Shown here: one piece after another, positions 36,729 through 47,449 of the stretch
Layout of the letters: every line of letters starts with the position of its first letter
Position numbering within the stretch: position 1 is the stretch's first letter
Origin: Mytilus edulis
Lineage: Eukaryota > Mollusca > Bivalvia > Mytilida > Mytilidae
Assembly: GCF_963676685.1 (NCBI RefSeq)
Contig: NC_092356.1
Span: forward strand, 17,905,750-17,969,749
DNA: 64,000 nucleotides
Direction: 5' to 3'
Made by a program: the position numbers and the translations under genes
Notes under the pieces: model-generated
The model's database searches: none
What the model saw: only the letters and a program-made list of their open reading frames with translations
What the model was told of the DNA's origin: nothing

Positions 36729-37180
36729 CTATATAAAAAGAAAAACACATGCTGCTTTTAAAATACTTGTGCGAAATATTCAAGTGTTGGTCTTATTCGT
36801 AATGATTTAACGGAACTATAGTAAAATATTTTTATCATTATTTTTCAATATATTATGGTCAATATAATTAATTTATCTGAGTGTCCCATTATCTATAAGC
36901 CAATTTCATATTTGCCCTTGTAATTGTTCGCAGTCTATGTGAAGCATAAAATTTCATTGGCAATGAAGTGTTATTCAGATTCCCCCCATAACTTTATAGT
37001 GTTTTAAATAAAAATAATTTGATTGATAGCGTCGAAAAACTAAAACTAAATGTCCGCTCTTTGCGGGCAAAAAAATCAAACGCAGACAAAACACCATACC
37101 CCCGTCCTTTTTTGAAATCATATGTGTGCTCTCTTACCATGCTTGGCATAGGAAACAGATAATTTTGTCCGAATACCAAT
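36729..37180. other. Intron of paralogue 2, nothing recognised
   Basis: Start of the 5.5-kb intron (36729-42256). A minus frame at 36994-37245 begins like a signal peptide but lies in the duplicated block described next and lacks support. Confidence 0.35.
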
Positions 37181-37470
37181 AGACATTTATAATGGAGAGC
37201 TAATAGCAGAACGAGCAAATTACCTGTGCGTAGTGTGAGTAACATTTAAGGCTTTCAAATCTTTTAATTACATTAATTTATTGTTAATCTAAATACTTTT
37301 GTCATCAGAAATTATTTTTTATGAAAAATTAGTTAAACCGCCGATACATCACTTTCAATTCATCATACTTAATCATACTTTGCATTGGCAAAAGCCAGTT
37401 TTGTCCGGTATGGAACCAGTCTACGATTGACAAAGGGAAGTAATTTGTTTAAAAAGTGTGAAATAACAGA
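37181..37470. repeat. Block duplicated at 47955-48235
   Basis: ATTTATAATGGAGAGCTA, TTACATTAATTTATTGTTAA, AAACCGCCGATACATCAC and CAAAGGGAAGTAATTTG recur in order at 47961-48215, about 90% alike by eye. A weaker relative of the last part (CCAGTCTACAATTGGC) lies in the paralogue 1 intron near 5616. Confidence 0.7.
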
Positions 37471-37713
37471 ATCAAATGGGAAATTTCAAATGGACTATTA
37501 CAGAATCAAACCTTCGATATATGATTTCACTAGAGAGTTTATGGAGCCAATATATTGGATGTAACGCTAGTCTCATCAATAGAAAATATTTTGATTTAAA
37601 GATCGCAAACATCAAGACAAACCATGTTTTCATTGTTTTATTGGAACTGTATATCCATCTAAGAAAATTTAAACGATATACATGTAGTACATCAGAATCT
37701 GTGACTTTGCAAG

Positions 37714-38452
37714 ATAAGGTTAGTACCTACGGGGAGATAACTTTGTAAAATCTGCTGAACGTTTTAATCACCTCGTATTGTTAATGAAATATTAAGCTGT
37801 TTAATGATCAAAATTGCTGTATGTCAGACTGCTATGTGGCCCAAGACCACAATTAATGACCCCGCTTTTCGTTGTCCGAATATAGTTCCTTTTAATTAGA
37901 GTGTATTTTTCCTAAATTTTTTTTCTTTCCCTTCCTCACTCATTTCTTCGATTTTTTTTTTTGGTCGAAATGAAAGAAGAGAGGTGAAATAAATTTTTGG
38001 ATGTTGTATTTTAACTTATTTTGATTTGGAATGAGTGATTGGGCCAAGTGCAAAAAGGTAATATTTACAGTTTTCGGAACATCTCTTGACTTGTCAATAG
38101 GGGTATGGATGTGTATTGGCTAAATTTGTAAAAGTGATTGCTACAATCTTTCTGAATTTTGGATATATATTTGGACTAGGACTATACATTACACACACAA
38201 AAAATTGGACAAAAGTGCATGGTGCAATTTTTTTAATGATGCAAAAGGTTATAAAGAACTGATAGAGGAATTAATTGTGGTCTGTGGCCATGTATCCAAT
38301 GAAAATCTTCCGATAAATTGGCCGTATTTAAAAAAAATATATGATTTATATATGTGTCCAAGATCAAAGTTAATAATTATATAGTAAAAAATTTATAAAT
38401 ATTAAACGAGCCAACTCGATTTTAGTCAAGGTGTTTGGTACCACCTTAAATC
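37714..38452 (-). mobile_element. Long, degenerate TTAA-type TIR element
   Basis: Left end TAAGGTTAGTACC followed by GGGGAGATAACTTTG and ACGTTTTAAT, right end AACGAGCCAACTCGATTT ... GGTACCACCTTAA. Inverse of the shorter elements at 54602-54885 and 63129-63405, but with about 450 bp of extra middle sequence. Confidence 0.55.
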
Positions 38453-38944
38453 GTTTCATTTTTGAAGATCAAAACGAGTAGAATAAAAGGAAAATAATTG
38501 TAAACAAAGTTTGCTTTTTAATTTTTTATGGAGTAGCAAGAAACCACGAAAAATTGCAATATTCATTATCGCCATTAAGTCCAAATGGTAATGAAGTTAG
38601 AACGGGCGCATTACGTTTGCGCGCATTTGGGAATTAAAAAATTACTGTTTTGTTCTCAACTGCCGCAAAAATAAAGGTTGACAGCATTGGGATGAGGGAG
38701 GAAAAGTATCAGAGAGAGAAAGTTTTGAAATTCAATAGTTTATCATCCAATGTTTTCAAAAACAATAATTAAATAAATAAAATGCTTGTTATGAGTAGTT
38801 ACGCTGGTTTGAACATGTCTGTATGAGAGAAAAAAATATTCTGTACACAATTTATTGTCGAAAAAGGGTCGCAGAAAGCTTCAACAGGATTTGATACCTG
38901 ATAAAAAAAAGTTGTGATTTATCTGTCAGAACTTATCTGGATAT
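38453..38944. other. Intron of paralogue 2, solo GCGCGC terminus
   Basis: 38606-38640 (GCGCATTACGTTTGCGCGCA) is a lone copy of the terminal repeat of the element at 41097-41895. Otherwise AT-rich. Confidence 0.5.
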
Positions 38945-39672
38945 GCATAGATCGGCGGAGGACATTTTAGCGCATTGATAGAACATTTGAGCGAAAAAGA
39001 TCGGACGTTTTAGCGCCAAAGAAGAACCCATTTTATCGCCCATTTAAGCAAAAATTGATATTGTCAATGCCTATTTTAGCGAAATATTTTTGACTCATTA
39101 TAATACATAATAAATGAGAAAAAAAAACTTTAATAGACTCAAGACAGCACAATATAAAACATATGCTGCCTATTAAAATACAGCACTAAATGTCTAAAAG
39201 ATTAAATCAAATGTTAAAAGTTCGTTCTAGCCTGGAATTTATATCCTAGAAAACGTACGTAATGGACTCTGGATAAACCTCCTGTACAATACTGTTGAAT
39301 TGCATTAGAAACTGTTCTTTCTCTTTATCTTGTCTAGATTTTGGTGTACATTCGTCTATACATGTACTTCGTATTTTTATATATGGTGTTGTTTGTATTT
39401 GATAATGAGTATCAAGAAAAACACAAATACATGTAGCTGGGCGACACCTGTAACAGTGCTCATTATAATGGGCAACGAACGACTCTTGATCATTATTTGT
39501 TCGCTTTGAATTACACTGAACTTCTGCCTAAAGCTTAAAATTATTCAACAACGTCAGTTTTCGCTAAAATGGGCTATCGAAAATACAGGTGAACGGATTA
39601 ATCCGTGCTAAAATGGGCTCTAATGTCCGCGCACAAATGTTCCCCAGTAGTTCACTAAATTGTCCTGCGCCC
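38945..39672. mobile_element. TIR element with repeated TTTTAGCG motifs
   Basis: Left arm: GGAGGACATTTTAGCGC, GAACATTTGAGCG, ACCCATTTTATCGCCCAT. Right arm reversed: GCAGGACAATTTAGTG, GAACATTTGTGCGC, GCCCATTTTAGC. Imperfect inverted repeats of about 100 bp around an AT-rich, non-coding middle. Confidence 0.55.
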
Positions 39673-39729
39673 GAATATATATATTAGGAGTATTTTCTAT
39701 ATTACTATTATGAATCGAGATTCACTAAT

Positions 39730-39765
39730 GAAATGTGTTGTAGACGAAACGCGTCTGGCGTGCAG
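39730..39765 (-). repeat. GACGAAACGCGTCTGGC repeat fragment
   Basis: TGTAGACGAAACGCGTCTGG with relatives at 27568-27600, 49400-49435 and 52385-52425. A widespread mussel repeat head; only the core is kept here. 39766-40028 is plain AT-rich intron. Confidence 0.55.
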
Positions 39766-40028
39766 AATTTTAATGCATTTTTCTATATGAGTTTTGTTAT
39801 TTCTAGAGCGCCACTAAATAAAAAACAAGTTTCATAATAGTTATTGTTTTATTCGCGAAAGAAATTTGTTCTCTTCTTAAAATATCATATGTTAAATTTT
39901 ATATTTTGAAAATCATATTTCTTGCACTTAGGTCCGTATTTCAACTTAATTATGAATTTTACTTTCATAAGCATTAAAATCTTTTGAAAATGTAAAAAAA
40001 GTCTACATATATATTAAGTTAAATTTTA

Positions 40029-40944
40029 ATATACTAGTCAACAAAAGAAACGATACGAGACTTTTCTTTCAAATTAAAGATGAAGTTTTCCGTTTATAGG
40101 ACCAATATTGAAGGTAGTAATACTTGATGACCATGAAAATAAAAATTCGTTTAAAAAAATGTTTTTTTTTTTTTTTTTTTTTGCTTTCATGAGTAAATGA
40201 GCAATTTGGCGATTTTTTTATTTTTTTTTTAAATTTGCAGAAAACGACAATTTTAAAAACAGAAGTTCCAAATAAGATGCCAACCTCTCATTTAAAGGTA
40301 AAGAAAATGTTTGCCATCAATTCTTTTTTTTTTAAATCAAGCAGTTTTTTTCGTTTATTTATAAATCAAAGTTCGGTCCTACAAGAAATTGTTAAAATGT
40401 ATACATTATCAATTGATTTACCATAGACAGTATGTAAAAATTGAAATTCTAAAAACGGTAACAACCTTAAAACTAATCCGAAAGGTTTCAAATTTACTGT
40501 GTGTTGTTTTCATATCTAAAGCATTGATTTGAGACGAAAACAATTCTTATTTTTTTTGCTTTTTTTGAGATTTCAAAAAAAACACCTTTTCTTTTTACCA
40601 AAAATGTAGAAAAACGATATCTCAACCCATTAGTTACAACATGAACATAACTTGATTTGCATATTGAATATTTTTAGACAAATTTGAAAATTTATTTAGT
40701 ACTTAGAAAATTATGTGTCGATTTTTTATCCAACTTTCCGCAAAAATAATTTGCACCCTATGATCGTTTGTAGTTATACGTGGCATTTAGTCACTTTCCG
40801 ACAGGTTTGATTTTCATTATCATATGTGCATTCATTGCAAATGAAAGCTGTTTAAAATAGTGTATTTCATTTTGTTTTATATTAAATACTTTATGGTAAA
40901 TTTTATTCCAAAATTGTGTTTCGTTTCTTTTGTTGACTTGTATA
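40029..40944. mobile_element. Non-autonomous TIR element, about 0.9 kb
   Basis: Ends TATACTAGTCAACAAAAG (40030) and, inverted, CTTTTGTTGACTTGTATA (40927-40944); both continue inward as AAACGA/TCGTTT. One mismatch in about 24 bp of TIR. TA flanks fit a Tc1/mariner-like target, which is only a guess. No transposase frame. Confidence 0.7.
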
Positions 40945-41096
40945 TAAGAAAAAGAATTAAACTCGAATAATTCTGCGCCCTCTTATGGTGGAATATAGCA
41001 ATTGACATTATTCGGGTAAAAAAATAAGTTTATTAACCAATAGGACAACAAGTCAACAACACTGGGTCACTTAAACGATATAAGTTTTGAGGTCAG

Positions 41097-41895
41097 CGCG
41101 GGCGCACTACGTTTGCGCGCATTTGGGGATTAAAATATCTTACGTTTGCGCGCAGCTTTTGATTACATTTGCGCGCATTCATTTTACAGGTAAACTCAGG
41201 TAAAAATATATATAAAAATTAAATTAAATTATAATTGACTATATATTTTTTTATTTTCATGATAAATATGACTATCAATTATTAATTTTGAAAATATTTT
41301 TTAATTCAAACTATATATTGTTCATATTGAATTATAAAACAAATTATAAAGTGATCATTATAAACTCCGTAGTATAGCTTAATACATGTAACTTCATTGC
41401 GAATATTTCAGAGTGAAAAGGATTTAAACGAATAGTGATCGTTTTTAAAATAGGTAAATAATTTAAGATAGTTTGTCACAGTAAAGTTACACCAAGGCAC
41501 AAACATGGAGTTTCGACACGTACCTACATGTAAAGTAATGAAATTATCAATACTTTTACCTTTATGATTAGCTTTGTTTTAGCATTTTAACATTTTGATC
41601 TGTACATATTTCTGGGATTTAGTGCTTGTGCATAATAAAACGGACTTATCTTGCTCGAAATCCCACTTCCACCTTATCGTTGGTGAGTAGGGGATCAAGA
41701 CTAACGGAATGAGTACTTATACTTGTAAATAATTGAACTAATTATAAATAAATAAGTATTATTACCTGTATTTTATCTGAGTTTACCTGTCAAAAAAAAT
41801 GCGCGCAATTGTTATCAAAAGCTGCGCGCAAATGTAATGGTAATGCGCGCAAACGTAATGCACCGGTAAGCGCACTCCTTCTTATAATCCCCAAT
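41097..41895. mobile_element. TIR element with ACGTTTGCGCGCA motif arrays
   Basis: Left arm: GCGCACTACGTTTGCGCGCA, then TACGTTTGCGCGCAGC and ACATTTGCGCGCA, then ACAGGTAAACTCAG. The right arm (41775-41895) is the same series reversed. TIRs about 110 bp and imperfect. The middle is AT-rich and non-coding. Confidence 0.7.
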
Positions 41896-42256
41896 CCCCT
41901 TCCTATGAGTACGCCCCTGATAAGTCTTTTAATTAGTATTTGAATAAATAAATTCACCTTTCGCGATCGGACATTATGTAATCTTTTTTTTTTTAAATAA
42001 AAATTATCAAATTAAAAGTTTCAAAAGATTTTAAAATATGCATTATGGTGAGTTCATGTAAGCGGTTTATTTTTTTTTTGTATTGCTTATTTTTTTATAT
42101 ATTTAATAAAGAGAAGTTCTCAACCCCAAAAAGTTTTATTATTTTAAGGCTACAATGTAACAAAAATCTAGACTACAATTTGCAAAAGGAAACTTCCTGT
42201 GGTTTAATTACAGTTTCGAATTTGGCAAATGGAATTTTAATAAATATAGAACCTAC
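41896..42256 (-). other. Intron of paralogue 2 next to exon 1
   Basis: 42095-42140 and 42240-42256 match the corresponding intron of paralogue 1. The GTAGGT donor follows exon 1. Confidence 0.6.
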
Positions 42257-42299
42257 CTGTGAAAGCTAGGATACACAAAACTAATATGGCAGTGTTCAT
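42257..42299 (-). CDS. Paralogue 2, exon 1: signal peptide
   Basis: Encodes MNTAILVLCILAFT plus the first base of an alanine codon, 43 nt, followed by a GTAGGT donor. It joins in phase to exon 2 (CA GTT GCG GCT GAC). The Met is the only in-frame start between the TATA-like box and the donor. Hydrophobic core and small residues before ADKK fit a secreted protein, with cleavage expected near AVAA. Confidence 0.85.
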
Positions 42300-42350
42300 C
42301 TCAAAGTCACTGTGGGTCGTCTGTGGTACTACTTATTGAAAATGGGGCAG

Positions 42351-42358
42351 TATGTATA
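42351..42358 (-). promoter_or_regulatory. TATA-like box of paralogue 2
   Basis: TATACATA, 59 nt before the start codon, followed by CTGCCCCATTTTC as in paralogue 1. One base weaker than TATAAATA, so the two copies may differ in strength. Confidence 0.55.
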
Positions 42359-42695
42359 CCATTCAAAATGCATGTGCATGCAGAAAAATGCACAGTATTT
42401 GCACTTTGCAATCAATCATTAATCAATCAAACCGGAAAAAAGTTTTGAAATTGTGGTCTTACTTTATCACGAAGATGCATAGGCGTTCGAACAATAAACA
42501 CTTTTTCTTTGTTTTTTGTAATTTTTAATCAATTATGTCGTAATTAAGACCAATTGCCTATGTTTACTAGCCTTGATTAGTTAATGCTTGTGTGAGCATA
42601 CAGAATAAGCGTGATGTACTTAAGTAGTACTAAAGTGAGCGTAAGTGATTATTCTTTCTGACTCTCTGACTAGGTCAATACATATTATGTTAATG
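42359..42695 (-). promoter_or_regulatory. Conserved upstream block of paralogue 2
   Basis: Counterpart of 5954-6290. Ordered matches: CACGAAGATG, GAACAATAAACAC, CCAATTGCC, TTGATTAG, ATGCTTGTGTGAGC, GTAAGTGATTAT, TAGGTCAAT. Candidate shared control region. Confidence 0.55.
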
Positions 42696-42769
42696 TCCAA
42701 TTAATGAATTATTTTGTCTGATGTATGTAAGGACTTTTAAGAAATGCACCTTCAAAAATATGACTTCTT

Positions 42770-42965
42770 TCTGAATTTCACTGTACGTATTGCTGTGTTT
42801 TTGTTTGTTCTACATTGGTTAAAGTTATTGGGGGATTTATATCTCACAAAACATGTTAAACCCCGATCTTGATCGTCCAAAGAGGGGGAATTCCAACCCC
42901 CAGACCCCCTTCTGGATCTGACACTGGCCTCAGACGTGTATACAGCACGTCTGTACTTTAAGGTA
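42770..42965 (+). repeat. Fragment of retroelement 3' region and upstream repeat
   Basis: 42780-42870 (CTGTACGTATTGCTGTG, CTACATTGG, TTATATCTCACAAAACATG) matches 3538-3625. 42936-42962 matches the upstream tandem repeat of paralogue 1 near 6535. Confidence 0.5.
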
Positions 42966-43139
42966 GCAGTCTTTTAGTTTACTACACCATAGGCAAACAT
43001 GCTAAATAGCTGATCTTTGGATTTTTTCTGAAAATGAAATGCTAAATAGAACATTATTTGCATGTACATATTATGTATGTAAATCCTTAGGTTCTTTTTT
43101 AATTTGATAATGAACTTTTAGATATGTATTGGCTCTCAA

Positions 43140-43174
43140 CAAGGATTTGTATAGTGGTACTATACAAATCCTTG
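43140..43174. repeat. Short perfect hairpin, about 16-bp stem
   Basis: CAAGGATTTGTATAGT, 3-nt loop, ACTATACAAATCCTTG. Isolated and too short for a miRNA precursor; likely cruciform or transposon relic. 42966-43423 is otherwise unremarkable AT-rich sequence. Confidence 0.7.
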
Positions 43175-43423
43175 CTCTTAATAATGACGACTTCAGTATG
43201 TACACTTAACATATTTATCCTGTTGAACTGGCTTTGAATAAAGCTAATACTTACAGTGAACGCTGCCCTGTAAATTGAAATATACAAAATTGTTCAGTCC
43301 CAGTCATAGATGGTTTTATCCAGATTTTGGCATATTTGTGGGAATATTTTTATTTTTGTTGATGTTAAACTGAATGGCTACAACAGTGATATGAAAAAAG
43401 CTGATTATGTTTTATATACTTAA

Positions 43424-45291
43424 ATGGATTTGTCAATTTTTAGATTAAACAAAAATCTGTTTACTGTAAATTCAAAAATTATTACGATGTTTTTATTAAT
43501 TCGAAAAATGTGACAGGATTATAATCGCAATGATCTAAACTTGCATTTTAAAATCTTTTTAAGAAATAAACAAAATTTTTCTCAATATCGCAAAAATAAA
43601 TAAAATCACATTTAAAAAAAAAATGTTTAAGTCAAAAATGACAAAAGTGCAATAATAAATTGCACCCAATAACTTTTAAATTTACAGTTTGTAGTAAAAT
43701 CGTTTGTTACATAAAAGTTATTGAAAAGACGTTGTCAGAGAAGCGCTGTACGAGACGTGTCCATGAACTGTGTTTGCTGTTTTTAAAATATTTGTTTTAT
43801 AATCTCAATCGTTAATTGAGGGGATTGTCAAATATACAATGATATTTTTAATATCATGTGGTATGATTGCCAATGAGACAATTAGATAAAGTTTTAAATG
43901 TTGTCCAACTTAATTTAGCTTTTGTTACAAGATCGGTTTATAATAAAAATTCAAATTGCCAAAATTACCTTTAATTTTACTATTTTTTGCCAAATGAACA
44001 TAAAATCTATAGTAAAATGTTGTTTTTATTAAAAATAGTGAAAATAAATATCACTAAAATTACATAGAAAGAAAAAATAATCATTATACCTAACCTAGAT
44101 TTTCAGGGGAAGTAATCCTTGGCAACTCAGAGCAGAAAAGTTCATTCTTCAGTTAACGATTTTTAAATTTTAATAACTTTCTTAAACTATTCTGGATTTG
44201 TACCAAACTGGGACAGAATATTGTTTATGATGATAAGATTTTATCCAGATGTAAATTTTGTAAATACAAATCCTGTTTATCCGTATTTTACTTGGTGGGA
44301 TTTTTTTTATTTTCATTTATGTTCTAAAAGAACTGCATGGGAAGTCGCACTACGAAATAATTGTGGTCTCGGACCAAACTAGCCGTGAGAAAAAAAAAAA
44401 CAAAGTTCATTTATAAGTAAAATACGGATAAACAGGATTTGTATTTACAAAATTTACATCTGGATAAAATCTTATCATCATAAACAATATTCTGTCCCAG
44501 TTTGGTACAAATCCAGAATAGTTTAAGAAAGTTATTAAAATTTAAAAATCGTTAACTACAGAATGAACTTTTTTGCTCTGAGTTGTCAAGGATTACTTCC
44601 CCTGAAAATCTAGGTTAGGTATAATGATTATTTTTTCTTTCTATGTAATTTTGGTGATGTTTATTTTCACTAATTTTAATAAAAACAACATTATACTATA
44701 GACTTTATGTTCATTTGGCAAAAAATAGTAAAATTAAAGGTAATTTTGGCAATTTGAATTTTTATTATAAACCGATCTTGTAACAAAAGCTAAATTAAGT
44801 TGGACAACATTTAAAACTCCATCCAATTGTCTCATTGGCAATCATACCACATGATATTAAAAATATCATTGTATATTTGACAATCCCCTCAATTAACGAT
44901 TGAGATTATAAAACAAATGATAGAAAAACAGCCATCAAAGGTCATGACACGTCTCGTACAGCGCGTCTCGAACAACGTCTTTTCAATAACTTTTATGTAA
45001 CAACAGATACTACTACAAAGTGTAAATTCAGAAGTTATTGGGTGCAATTTATTATTTATTATTGCACTTTTGTCATTTTTGACTAAAACAATTTTTGTTT
45101 AAAATGTGATTTTATTTATTTTTGCGATATTGAGAAAAATTTTGTTTATTTCTTAAAAAGATTTTAAAATGCAAGTTTAAATCATTGCAATTATAACCCT
45201 GTCACATTTTCGAATTATTAAAAACATCGTAATTATTTTTGAATTTACAGTAAACAGATTTTTGTTTTAATCTAAAAATTGACAAATCCAT
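43424..45291. mobile_element. Large foldback palindrome, arms about 870 bp, spacer 121 bp
   Basis: Arms 43424-44293 and 44415-45291 are reverse complements with scattered differences (for example 43741-43790 against 44935-44985), so this is not a simple assembly mirror. Outer ends: ATGGATTTGTCAATTTTTAG and its inverse. The spacer (GGTGGGATTTTTTTTATTTT ... TCGGACCAAACTAGCCGTG) recurs inverted at 51121-51201. No coding frame, so a non-autonomous foldback element or old inverted duplication. Confidence 0.8.
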
Positions 45292-45605
45292 GAAATTTTT
45301 ACAGTGTGTTGTACTACTTTTGGGACAAATTATATCAAAATTATAGAAAACTTCATCGGCTCTAACTCAAAATATGGACAATTTTATATTAAGGGCGTCT
45401 TGACATCTTTTGACAGCTTCCGAAGTGCTAATTTTTCACCTTTTTCAGCTGGACCAAATCACTACTTTCCTTAAAAATTAGGGACCCACATTTTTTTACA
45501 GTGTAATACTCCCATTTCTTGCAAATTGAGGCATTAAACATGGAGAAATAAATTTGGAAGGGGTATACAAATTAATGGCAAGTAACCCACTCTACTAGTT
45601 AACCA
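45292..45605. repeat. Right flank of the foldback, duplicated at 51219-51530
   Basis: TTTTTACAGTGTGTTGTACT, ACAAATTATATCAAAATTAT, TGACAGCTTCCGAAGTGCTA and AATTTGGAAGGGGTAT occur in order in both places. Confidence 0.85.
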
Positions 45606-45715
45606 TGTTAACATTACCAGAGACATTACTATCCTTCTTTGGGAGAGATAAATCCATGTTTTTTGCATTTCATTAAAAAATAATCTAGTTTTCAAATATA
45701 ATATGGATCCCTATA

Positions 45716-45865
45716 ATATCCAGCTGAACATGCTGAAGGACGCCTCTGGGTGCGGGAATTTCTCGCTACATTGAAGACCTGTTGGTGACCTTCTGCTGTT
45801 GTTTTTTTCTATGGTCGGGTTGTTGTCTCTTTGGCACATTCCCCATTTCCATTCTCAATTTTATT
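45716..45865 (+). repeat. Terminal block of the retroelement 3' region
   Basis: CAGCTGAACATGCTGAAGGA, GGGTGCGGGAATTTCTCGCT and CTATGGTCGGGTTGTTGTC match 3765-3890. 45866-46215 is AT-rich with a short palindrome at 45908-45947 (ATCAACGTATATTTACG and inverse). Confidence 0.65.
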
Positions 45866-46219
45866 TTTTTATATATATTTTTTCATAATTGGTAGTACGA
45901 AAAATAATCAACGTATATTTACGAGCGTAAATATATATACGTTGATAGCGAGTCTTCCCATGGATAGAAACAAGTGCCTGTGACTACAAGTTCTTGTGAA
46001 TGGTCACAATTAACCACTTGTCTAAGAAAAAAAATTACATCTCTATACCTAAAAGTGAGGTAAATATAAAGATAAAAACAAATTCTAAGACAGGTTCGTG
46101 CGTGTATGATAAAAAAAAATGACAGGGCATTCAACCTCATCGTAATAACTATTATATTTATATTGTAGTGATACAAATCAGTATACTCTGGCTTGTTGTT
46201 ATATATTATATTATATAAA

Positions 46220-46445
46220 TTTGTATATTACAGTTTCTAAGGCTTTTCTACCTCATGAATAGATTATCTTTGCTGTATTTGGCAAAACTTTTTGGATCTT
46301 TTGGTCCTCTATGCTCTTCAACTTTGGACTTTATTTGGCCGTTTACACCTTTTTTCATTCGAGCGTCACTGATGAGTCTTTCAGTGTAGACGCGGTACTA
46401 AATTTCAATCCTGGTACCTATGATGAGTTTATTTACACGAGGAAC
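46220..46445. repeat. Interspersed repeat, relative at 62575-62860
   Basis: Shared words TATTTGGCAAAACTTTT, TTTGGTCCT/TTGGGTCCT, GTCACTGATGAG and AATCCTGGT-CTATGATGAG/TAG in the same order. Diverged and non-coding. Confidence 0.55.
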
Positions 46446-46840
46446 ATATATTTGTTAGGTATACTGTTCCCAGTTTACATGTATATATAATTTTTATCCA
46501 TTTGTATAACATTCTATTCTACTATATATTAATGATATTGAAGTTTAACGACAAAACATTTTCATTTTATTAATTTATGTTCTAAAAATATATTGTAAGG
46601 AGTGTCCATTGGAAAAAAAATGAATTTTAACAAGCAATAAGACATGTTATTTTGCACTCGATAATGTCTGCGTATTTATCATGTTCAAAGATCGGTTACA
46701 ATCCCAACACGAAAGTTACGTAATGGAAATCTAGGCGATATCAATCTCACGGTAATCGAATGTAAAAATGAATTCGCATTATTGCTAAAACTGATGTTTC
46801 AGTATAGGATGACATTTTCAAAGTAAGAAGAGTCCCATTG

Positions 46841-47002
46841 AGGTCCCACTTGCAAATGAAAAAAAGTAAAGGTCAAACTAAACTGATTGAACATCTTGGT
46901 TTTACAATTGATTCCGTTCACGTGATAGATACAATTCCACTGACATATAAAAAGGTTCACGAACTTTTAGACAGACTTGTTACGTTATCTGTATGCAAAC
47001 AT
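46841..47002 (+). pseudogene. Retroelement polyprotein fragment (RT/RNase H boundary, DIRS/Gypsy-like)
   Basis: One frame reads GQTKLIEHLGFTIDSVHVID, then TIPLTYKKVHELLDRL and a stop near 47005. The pattern I-x-x-L-G-F-x-[IL]-D-S-V followed by K-x-x-x-[IL]-x-x-L is typical of the end of the reverse transcriptase and start of the RNase H region in DIRS and related elements. The frame is short and the catalytic YxDD region is absent. 46446-46840 and 47003-47300 hold nothing else recognised. Confidence 0.45.
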
Positions 47003-47300
47003 TAACGTTGAAAGAATATCAGTTAATTTGTAATTAATGATGCTTATGTAACAAGATCCCTTTGGTCAGAAAGATAGTATAGTTTTCGTTTGTATTCAAC
47101 ATTGGTTAAGTTTTAAACCATTTCATTTTATAAGGGTGACATCATTATGAAAAATTATTGTCGATGTTGTGTATTACACGTTCATTTCGAATATAGATTG
47201 CAACAACTGGTGCTTTTGAAGACAAAACGGATAAAGGAACGAAATTTTAATTCTTATTCTTAAAATATCAGTAATCCTGGTAATATATAGAGATTATTTC

Positions 47301-47449
47301 TCAGTGGCGGATCCAGGGGGAGGGTTCCGGGGGTTGGAACCCCCCTTTTTTCGGATGATCAATGCATTTGAATGGGGACATATAGTTGGACCCCCCTTTG
47401 TCCTGGATTGGGAACCTCCCTTTTTAAAATGGCTGGATCCGCCCCTGTT
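47301..47449. mobile_element. Small MITE with GGCGGATCCAG ends
   Basis: Left end CAGTGGCGGATCCAGGGGGA and right end GGCTGGATCCGCCCCTG are inverted; the middle also pairs (GGAACCCCCCTTTTT / GGGAACCTCCCTTTTT). About 150 bp. A fragment (CAATGGCGGATTCTCAAGGG) is at 2868. Confidence 0.75.

Noticed and set aside
36994..37245. Minus frame beginning MLLTLRTGNLLVLLLAL, signal-peptide-like
   Set aside because: Lies in a duplicated intronic block; the second copy at 48 kb does not keep the frame, and the downstream sequence is low complexity.
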